From positions 1-35,238 of the forward strand of contig CANQCL010000019.1 in the NCBI GenBank assembly GCA_947589215.1: a stretch of 35,238 nucleotides of DNA, written 5' to 3'. Under the pieces are notes generated by a model. That model was not told the origin of the DNA and made no database searches. It saw nothing but the letters and a program-made list of their open reading frames with translations. The stretch is from an uncultured Clostridia bacterium. Its GTDB lineage: Bacteria; Bacillota; Clostridia; Oscillospirales; Ruminococcaceae. The translations under genes were made by a program, and so were the position numbers. Positions 30,668 to 35,238 of this stretch are shown in pieces (the first letter of the stretch is position 1; the number at the start of each line of letters is the position of its first letter).

Positions 30668-31175
30668 CAGATGTCACCTCTGGAAGAACAATAACTCCTG
30701 TATTGAGACTGTCATTTTCGTTTATATTTGCCTTATCATCGAAAAGATCACGCAAGGCGGAGGTGAGATTTTTAATGATCTTTGAATTTAATTCCCCTTT
30801 AATCACTGTTTTCTCTTGAAGTTTTGACTTTGTTTTATTTCCGTCATTGTCTGTACTTATCAACTCTTTTTCTATATCTACCTTTTGATTTTCCAAACCG
30901 TCAATTGCTTTATCAATTTTCAAAAGCAGCTTTTGCCGTACCTGCATTAACTTTTCTTGATAATCCATTTGCAGATTAATAGATTGTTCCGACAAACGCT
31001 CCTGTGCTTTTTTTATGTACTTAGCGCGCTTACCTACCCAATTTTCTTTTTTTGCTCGTTTACTTAATGTGCCTCTGCTTACATTGTATTTTTTAGCAAG
31101 TCTTTCATATGATGTGGGTGTATTTATATATTCGTTACGTATTTTAACCCAGTCTATATTTCCTCTGTTTGCCAA
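30660..31175 (-). CDS. terS: Small terminase subunit
   Basis: A protein of 171 residues. The N-terminus is a helix-turn-helix (IDWVKIRNEYINTPTSYERL, AKKYNVSRGTLSKRAKKEN) that would recognise the packaging start site. The middle is coiled-coil (QEKLMQVRQKLLLKIDKAID) for ring assembly, and the acidic C-terminus (DDKANINENDSLNTG) would contact TerL. It sits directly upstream of terL with an 8-nt overlap. Assignment follows from domain layout and position. Confidence 0.85.
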   Translation of the reverse strand: MANRGNIDWVKIRNEYINTPTSYERLAKKYNVSRGTLSKRAKKENWVGKRAKYIKKAQERLSEQSINLQMDYQEKLMQVRQKLLLKIDKAIDGLENQKVDIEKELISTDNDGNKTKSKLQEKTVIKGELNSKIIKNLTSALRDLFDDKANINENDSLNTGVIVLPEVTSDE

Positions 31176-31199
31176 AACTGCACATTCCTTTATTATGTA

Positions 31200-31424
31200 T
31201 TACAACATCTTATCCGCTTTAATAGCCTTATCGGTAAAGCTGTTGTTTTTCCACCACGCGATAAGCGACGCTATAACCGTCCATGCTGTTGATATAAGAT
31301 TTGTTACAGTGTCATCATCTATCGGTATAGGTGATTTTCCGAATACTGCAAGTATTTGATTTGCAAGTGCAAAAACAAGTAATATTGTTCTTACAAACGT
31401 TCCTTTTGTTATTTTCTTTTTCAT
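31200..31424 (-). CDS. SPP1-type phage holin
   Basis: A protein of 74 residues. One membrane span lies near residues 10-28 (RTILLVFALANQILAVFG) and a second near 42-60 (NLISTAWTVIASLIAWWKNN), with the conserved KSPIPIDDDTV turn between them. The closing WWKNNSFTDKAI pattern is typical of the SPP1-type holin family, which forms lesions that release the endolysin. No endolysin gene is next to it within the window. AAGGAG precedes the ATG. It is encoded between the fibre genes and the small terminase. Confidence 0.9.
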   Translation of the reverse strand: MKKKITKGTFVRTILLVFALANQILAVFGKSPIPIDDDTVTNLISTAWTVIASLIAWWKNNSFTDKAIKADKML

Positions 31425-31501
31425 AATATTTACTCCTTATTTTATTTATAAATTTCTATACTTTTTATGTTACCGCCCGACAACACTGCCGAGCGGGTTA
31501 A

Positions 31502-32179
31502 TTAAGTAGTCTCCTTATATCCCATAATTTCATATATGTAATAACCAATGTTACCCATTGGTTGCCAGTAATAAGTTTTACCTTTAGATATTTGAGCTAT
31601 AGAACCATTCACCAGCTTATTTCCTCTCCAAGTAGTAGTTGCATTCGTGTAACTAGAGCTATTGTATGAAGCTGGAGGGGTAAGAATTGTACACAATTGA
31701 GGGGTTGCACCAGAGCCGGAAGCCGAACTTGTACCTGTATAATAAACTTTTATTATACTAGGAACAAAATTAATAACTCGATATGAATTTTCTGTATCAT
31801 AGCCTCCGTCAGAAGTAAAATGCAATTTACCGTAAGCGTATTGAGTAATGGTTGATTTACCCGCTGCCACTGCATTATCCGCTGCCGTTTTTGCCGCATC
31901 TGCAATTGCCTTTACACTTTTAACTGCCGCCGGTGTAGCGGCAACGCCACTTGATACTCCGCTTGTGCTTGTTGTACTGTCAGACAATTTTAAATGTCCA
32001 TAATTAGAACTGTTGCCTACACCATAAGTAGCACTTGGAGACGCATGACTTGTCGGCGTCATGCTTGTAGGAAAATTATCCTTTTTAAAAAATTGTCCAT
32101 CTGCTTCTTCTTTAGTTAAAAATTTTGCTAGGATTTTTTCAACAAAACGCTGTAATCCTGATGTTTTTAAACTTGCCAT
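31502..32179 (-). CDS. Tail-fibre protein
   Basis: A protein of 225 residues. Residues 8-30 look like a short attachment helix (GLQRFVEKILAKFLTKEEAD). The middle contains YGHLKLSDSTTSTSGVSSGV and AATPAAVKSVKAIADAAKTA, the collagen-free fibre pattern (GHLKLSD ... A.TP.AVK) seen in many phage fibres. The C-terminal 100 residues are beta-rich with Tyr/Trp (VINFVPSIIKVYYTG, GKTYYWQPMGNIGYYIYEIM), a likely receptor-binding tip. It follows the preceding fibre gene by 6 nt. Confidence 0.78.
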   Translation of the reverse strand: MASLKTSGLQRFVEKILAKFLTKEEADGQFFKKDNFPTSMTPTSHASPSATYGVGNSSNYGHLKLSDSTTSTSGVSSGVAATPAAVKSVKAIADAAKTAADNAVAAGKSTITQYAYGKLHFTSDGGYDTENSYRVINFVPSIIKVYYTGTSSASGSGATPQLCTILTPPASYNSSSYTNATTTWRGNKLVNGSIAQISKGKTYYWQPMGNIGYYIYEIMGYKETT

Positions 32180-32185
32180 TATTAT

Positions 32186-32749
32186 TTACCCCCACACTTC
32201 ATTACATATTCTTTCTACTTCTTCTGCGGTAATTTCTTCTTCCTCAAATTCAAAACTACCGCCTAAATCATCCCAGTCTGAGCCTGTCCACGCATAGTTT
32301 TTACCCGTATCCTCTACATTGTAAACATCTCCGCTGTTTAAGTCTTCGCCAGGCAAATTATTATATGTATCAACACTGCCCTTATAACGATACACATTCA
32401 CGATATCAGACTTTTTAGCATACACATCGGGAAGCTCATTTATTGCTTTCTTGTCGGCGGCACTCATCAGTCCTTTTGCGGAAGCTGTTGCCTCTGACGA
32501 TGGAAGAGTATATTTCGTGATCTTCCCTCCTGTTACGTGTCCGTTTGTGTCTTTAGTCACTTCTGAATACGCCGTTACCTGACCGCCCCAGCTTAATGTT
32601 AAGTCGTTGCTTGTTGGAGAGCTTGTCTCTACACTCGGATGTGCTGTCAAATAATTGCTGTGCGTATGATCCTTATCTGCTTTTCCTGTGAGCTTATTAC
32701 CGATAATTTGTAATATTGCTTTTAATCCTATCGGTCCTAGTTTCGCCAT
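32186..32749 (-). CDS. Tail-fibre/baseplate accessory protein
   Basis: A protein of 187 residues. It begins MAKLGPIGLKAILQIIGNKL, then KADKDHTHSNYL, a shaft pattern. Residues 60-100 contain TNGHVTGGKITKYTLPSSEA and SAKGLMSAADKKAINEL. The domain YRYKGSVDTYNNLPGEDLNS, then GDVYNVEDTGKNYAWTGSDW is a recurrent phage fibre domain. The C-terminus is acidic (EEEEITAEEVERICNE), like that of the next protein, perhaps for pairing. Its neighbours on both sides are fibre genes, separated by 6 nt each. Confidence 0.75.
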   Translation of the reverse strand: MAKLGPIGLKAILQIIGNKLTGKADKDHTHSNYLTAHPSVETSSPTSNDLTLSWGGQVTAYSEVTKDTNGHVTGGKITKYTLPSSEATASAKGLMSAADKKAINELPDVYAKKSDIVNVYRYKGSVDTYNNLPGEDLNSGDVYNVEDTGKNYAWTGSDWDDLGGSFEFEEEEITAEEVERICNEVWG

Positions 32750-32755
32750 TGTAAT

Positions 32756-34027
32756 CTACTCCCTTTCTGTTTCATCTTTTAATCCGTCAATCTCTGATAC
32801 CATTTGTTCAATTTCAGAGACTGAAATTTCTTCTTCGTCAACAGTGCCGCTAATTTCTGATTTCAAGACAACAAAAGTGATAACATCGTTAATCGAACCA
32901 AGTTCAAAATTGGTAAGCTGAACATTATCATTTTCAATAATATAATCTTCATTCTCAACAGCAAGTAATCCGTTAATATAGACGTATACAGCCGTACTGT
33001 CATAATTCTGTATAATTGTTCTAGGTATTAATGGAATATTAGCGCGACTAAACTTATTTGCTTCTGTTTCATACACTTCAAATACGATATCCTTGATATC
33101 ATTCCCATCAGCTGTTTTATGTGCAACAAAAGCTACCTCATCATTACCTGACATAAATTCAGAATTTACTATTTGAATACCGGTGTTGTCATTGACAATT
33201 GAGTAATCCTTTTCTTTTTCAGCATATACACCATTAACAAATACCTGAAATGTTTTATCATCATAAGAAAACGGTAAAAGTGAATAACCATCTTGATTTG
33301 TTGTTGTTTCATATATTTCCGATGAAATGTTTATAGGTTTGCTTCTACCTGTTTTACCATCAATAACAGATTTATAAATGACAAAAGTAACTATATCATT
33401 ACCTGATATAAATTCTGAGCTTGTTAATTCTATACGGTTATCAGCAAATTTATAATCCTTTCCCTCAACTGCAAAAAGCCCATTAATAAACACATAATTT
33501 GCTTGTTTATCTTCCAATTCAACAGGCAAATCAGCTTGCCCTGTTTCATCAGTTGTCACTTCATATGTTCCTATTGTCATATATGAGCTTGTAGATACAT
33601 ATAAACTGGCCAACCAATCTACTAAATCATTGAACTCAAATTCTAATCCTTCTATTTCACTGTTTACATATTCCTTTATTGCCTCGCCTGACATAGGCTT
33701 ATCAGCGTCAAGCTGAGTACCAAAATCAAGGTTAATAGTAGGAACTCCGTCAATGTTTTCCACTTTCAAAGCAGGTTTAAAGCTAACTTCAATTACATCA
33801 TTACCTGTTTCTGCTGCTTTTTTGAATACTCCATTAGTGCTCTTTATAAGCAACTTGCTAAAAGCATTATGTTCTATTGGAATTAAACTTAAAACGCCTT
33901 CTTCATCAATGTCTAAGCCTTCTCCAACTTTTATAACACCAAGTCTTTTCTTTGTAGCTATCGGTAAGGTATAGCCGTCTCCGACTAATCTGCCGTTTAA
34001 TTCTACAATCACTTTATTATCAGCCAT
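32756..34027 (-). CDS. Phage tail protein with three tandem beta-repeats
   Basis: A protein of 423 residues. The start (VIVELNGRLVGDGYTLPIAT, then KKRLGVIKVGEGLDID) is a fibre N-terminus. Residues 155-400 hold three diverged repeats of about 80 residues, each with an F/YxNG(L/V)xAxExxDY core: YVFINGLFAVEGKDY, FQVFVNGVYAEKEKDY and VYVYINGLLAVENEDY. Each then runs on through a strand to a GND-x-V-x-FV-x-xK edge. The C-terminus is acidic and helical (SVSEIEQMVSEIDGLKDETE). Repeated small beta domains suit an extended fibre or carbohydrate-binding stalk. GGGGGTG precedes the ATG. Confidence 0.75.
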   Translation of the reverse strand: MADNKVIVELNGRLVGDGYTLPIATKKRLGVIKVGEGLDIDEEGVLSLIPIEHNAFSKLLIKSTNGVFKKAAETGNDVIEVSFKPALKVENIDGVPTINLDFGTQLDADKPMSGEAIKEYVNSEIEGLEFEFNDLVDWLASLYVSTSSYMTIGTYEVTTDETGQADLPVELEDKQANYVFINGLFAVEGKDYKFADNRIELTSSEFISGNDIVTFVIYKSVIDGKTGRSKPINISSEIYETTTNQDGYSLLPFSYDDKTFQVFVNGVYAEKEKDYSIVNDNTGIQIVNSEFMSGNDEVAFVAHKTADGNDIKDIVFEVYETEANKFSRANIPLIPRTIIQNYDSTAVYVYINGLLAVENEDYIIENDNVQLTNFELGSINDVITFVVLKSEISGTVDEEEISVSEIEQMVSEIDGLKDETERE

Positions 34028-34082
34028 TTTAACACCCCCATTCCGTACTCATTACATCACCAAAATGTATAATTTAAAACCA

Positions 34083-34403
34083 TTATGTTATGACCAGTTT
34101 TCCGCTTATAACAGTATGTATTAAAGTATCACGAATTAAATCTACTTCATAATGATAGTGATCTCTTGCGATATTAGTGTCATTGGCTGTAAGTATAAAC
34201 TCTTGACAAGTATCTTTTGCGACTAAATCCGCAGATTTTGTAATTATATCTTTCGCACTGTTTTTGGTACTTTTAAGCCTGAAAGTCATTTTATCTCCAG
34301 CCTCAAAAATATAATCTGCACCGTTACTATAGCTAATCTTAAAACGAAGTGTTATTGTATTATGTTTAGGGCAATATACGTCCGAACCTTTAATCTCAAT
34401 CAC
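34083..34403 (-). CDS. Small phage structural protein, BppU-like N-domain
   Basis: A protein of 106 residues. Short strands (NTITLRFKISYSNGADYIF, EAGDKMTFRLK) end in the sequence TANDTNIARDHYHYEVDLIR and TLIHTVISGKLVIT. The pattern polar-DT ... Y.Y.V.L .... T...G.L.V is recurrent in small baseplate or fibre-base proteins of Gram-positive phages. It starts at GTG (34403), with AAGGATG about 9 nt upstream. It is the first gene after the 28-bp box copy 2 and probably begins the fibre operon. Confidence 0.65.
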   Translation of the reverse strand: MIEIKGSDVYCPKHNTITLRFKISYSNGADYIFEAGDKMTFRLKSTKNSAKDIITKSADLVAKDTCQEFILTANDTNIARDHYHYEVDLIRDTLIHTVISGKLVIT

Positions 34404-34449
34404 AATATCACATCCTTGTAAAAATTATATCAACTAGCTATTTTAAAAA

Positions 34450-34477
34450 CTAGGTGGACAATTTGACAATAATTTTT
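34450..34477. promoter_or_regulatory. 28-bp late-operon box, copy 2
   Basis: Identical in all 28 bases and in orientation to 26918-26945. It lies 47 nt before the gene at 34083-34403. On minus, TTGTCA (plus 34464-34469) is 18 bp before TAAAAT (plus 34440-34445). Two unlinked copies, each upstream of a block of late genes, suggest a shared activator site or late promoter. Confidence 0.6.
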
Positions 34478-34510
34478 TAGGCAGCAAGATTTTTAAAATC
34501 CTACTGCCTA
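34478..34510. terminator. Strong hairpin beside the 28-bp box
   Basis: TAGGCAGCAAGATTTT pairs with AAAATCCTACTGCCTA, 14 of 16 pairs around one base. On minus it is followed by AAAAAATT, not T, so it is not a standard leftward terminator. It could be an RNA-processing or stabilising stem just before the box. Confidence 0.5.
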
Positions 34511-34551
34511 CTTACATAATATATCCGTAATTTTAAAGCCAACGAGCATTT

Positions 34552-34884
34552 TTATATTATCCAATTATGCATACATTGCTTATAATTAAAACTCTCACAA
34601 AAGCAATTCCTGTGTTTATCTTTAAGCTCTTTACTTTTGAATTTATGTACAGCACATTTTTCATTTACATTTACACTTTCACAAGTAATCTGCATAGCAG
34701 TTTCATTGATAAAATATGGGCAAATAATATCATTTGAACTTTTACTTTGATTTTTCCCACGCCAGTCTCTCTTGTACTGTTTGCGTTGTTCTTTATGTTC
34801 CTGCTCCCACTTTTTATGATACTGCTTTTGTTGCTCTCTATGATCCTGCATCCATTTCTTATGATAATCACTGGAATTGCTCAT
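34552..34884 (-). CDS. Small phage protein with HKKW repeats and cysteine-rich C-terminus
   Basis: A protein of 110 residues. The first 45 residues repeat a unit of about 15 residues (YHKKWMQDHREQQKQ, YHKKWEQEHKEQRKQ, YKRDWRGKN), strongly basic and likely nucleic-acid-facing. The rest contains CPYFINETAMQITCE, a middle Cys, then FCESFNYKQC, a set of cysteines able to bind zinc. Proteins with the CPYF ... C-E core occur before terminase modules of Firmicute prophages; their role is not known to me. AAGGGAG lies before the ATG. Confidence 0.65.
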   Translation of the reverse strand: MSNSSDYHKKWMQDHREQQKQYHKKWEQEHKEQRKQYKRDWRGKNQSKSSNDIICPYFINETAMQITCESVNVNEKCAVHKFKSKELKDKHRNCFCESFNYKQCMHNWII

Positions 34885-34917
34885 TTTGTTTCTCCCTTCT
34901 CGTAATTAAATTTCCTG

Positions 34918-35127
34918 CTATCTCAAGTCAGACAAGCGACCGAAATATCTTATTTCGTCCCAGTTAATGAATGAACTTCCGTCATTTTTAATAACTTTCA
35001 AAGCAATTTGGTGTTGAAAATGTTCTAAACCTTTTGTACGGTATGTAGAGTGGTAACAACACTTTACATCCTTAACAATCAACTCCGAGCCGTCCTTAAA
35101 GACAACCAATAAATCATAAGTATCCAT
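34918..35127 (-). CDS. Small phage protein of unknown function (69 aa)
   Basis: A soluble mixed alpha/beta protein: MDTYDLLVVFKDGSELIVKD, then CCYHSTYRTKGLEHFQHQIA and WDEIRYFGRLSDLR. It opens as a beta meander and has two adjacent cysteines. No family is recognised. GGAGATT lies before the ATG, within the end of the tiny gene at 35130-35192, so the two are translated together. It is part of the leftward small-gene cluster before the structural genes. Confidence 0.6.
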   Translation of the reverse strand: MDTYDLLVVFKDGSELIVKDVKCCYHSTYRTKGLEHFQHQIALKVIKNDGSSFINWDEIRYFGRLSDLR

Positions 35128-35129
35128 AA

Positions 35130-35192
35130 CTAATCTCCATTCTCTTTCTCATTCTCTAAAGCCTTTAAAACCTCAATAAACGCTTGGAACAT
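35130..35192 (-). CDS. Tiny helical peptide (20 aa)
   Basis: The ATG (35192) follows a near-perfect GGAGGTGA by 5 nt, and the peptide MFQAFIEVLKALENEKENGD is one amphipathic helix. The strong ribosome site and tight spacing to both neighbours suggest real translation, or translational coupling for the next gene. Function unknown. Confidence 0.45.
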   Translation of the reverse strand: MFQAFIEVLKALENEKENGD

Positions 35193-35237
35193 TTAGGTCA
35201 CCTCCGCAACAGTTCGTTTTTTACAGCCAGCAAACAT
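35193..35237 (-). CDS. End of an upstream phage gene or tiny peptide
   Basis: Reading ends MFAGCKKRTVAEVT at TAA, directly abutting the next ATG. It touches the window edge, so it may be the 3' end of a longer gene. Its GGAGGTGA codons double as the ribosome site of the following peptide. Confidence 0.3.
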   Translation of the reverse strand: MFAGCKKRTVAEVT

Positions 35238-35238
35238 T

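Larger units (their letters stand above)
11151..35238. mobile_element. Prophage B (podovirus-like), left end and structural region
   Basis: All genes from 11389 rightwards lie on the minus strand and form a virion assembly set: terminase pair, portal, protease, scaffold, capsid, connectors, fibres, holin and large internal proteins. The left edge is the tRNA remnant. The integrase, replication and repressor genes must be right of the window. There is no tape-measure, sheath or tube gene, and the capsid is N4-gp56-like, which together suggest a short-tailed phage. No gene is visibly broken, so the prophage may be functional. Confidence 0.85.

Noticed and set aside
34450-34477. 28-bp box as the end of an insertion sequence
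   Set aside because: Both copies have the same orientation but lie 7.5 kb apart around essential phage genes, with no transposase or target duplication.

Overview
The window is AT-rich with strong AGGAGG-type ribosome binding sites, sigma-A-like TTGACA/TATAAT promoters and hairpin-plus-T-run terminators. The gene content (SPP1-type holin, N4-gp56-like capsid protein, TetR-linked ABC-2 exporter, lipoprotein cyclophilin, Prp-type protease) points to a Firmicute, most likely a gut Clostridia/Ruminococcus-like bacterium. That placement is inference. No rRNA or complete tRNA is present.

Layout. (1) 1-3771: the integrase end of prophage A. It holds a leftward early operon (Cro-like HTH, a second small HTH protein, a 51-residue membrane peptide), a divergent CI/LexA-like repressor with an operator region, two probable cargo genes (zinc-ribbon protein and DUF2085 membrane protein) and a tyrosine integrase. 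It ends at an 11-nt tRNA 3'-end remnant (3761-3771) followed by a host-type terminator. (2) 3772-11150: about 7.4 kb of chromosome-like DNA with a small Asn/Gln-rich protein, a CHAP-domain hydrolase, a TetR-ABC ATPase-ABC permease operon with a palindromic operator, a secreted cyclophilin lipoprotein, a secreted YD-repeat/FnIII-like protein, a coiled-coil SHOCT-like protein, a Mor-like regulator and a decayed gene fragment. (3) 11151-35238 and beyond: prophage B, bounded on the left by a second, different tRNA 3'-end remnant on the minus strand.

Prophage B is transcribed leftward throughout. From right to left it has small phage proteins, a tail-fibre module, holin, small and large terminase, portal, a Prp-family cysteine protease, scaffold, major capsid protein, two small head or connector proteins, an 878-residue tail or hub protein, a lectin-like fibre tip, an internal virion protein and a 2320-residue polyvalent protein with a HELTH metalloprotease motif. 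There is no tape-measure gene and no tail sheath or tube gene, which fits a short-tailed (podovirus-like) virion. A terminator follows, then an independently promoted Panacea-domain (DUF4065) antitoxin and a candidate toxin beside the attachment site.

The strongest functional link is in the capsid module. The Prp-like protease sits between portal and scaffold, and both scaffold and capsid carry an N-terminal hydrophobic-Phe motif resembling the ribosomal protein L27 leader that bacterial Prp cleaves. This suggests a phage-borne Prp that matures its own procapsid. The other prominent candidate system is the PanA/PanT-like toxin-antitoxin pair at the prophage edge. An identical 28-bp sequence precedes two separate sections of the late operon and may be a late-gene control site.
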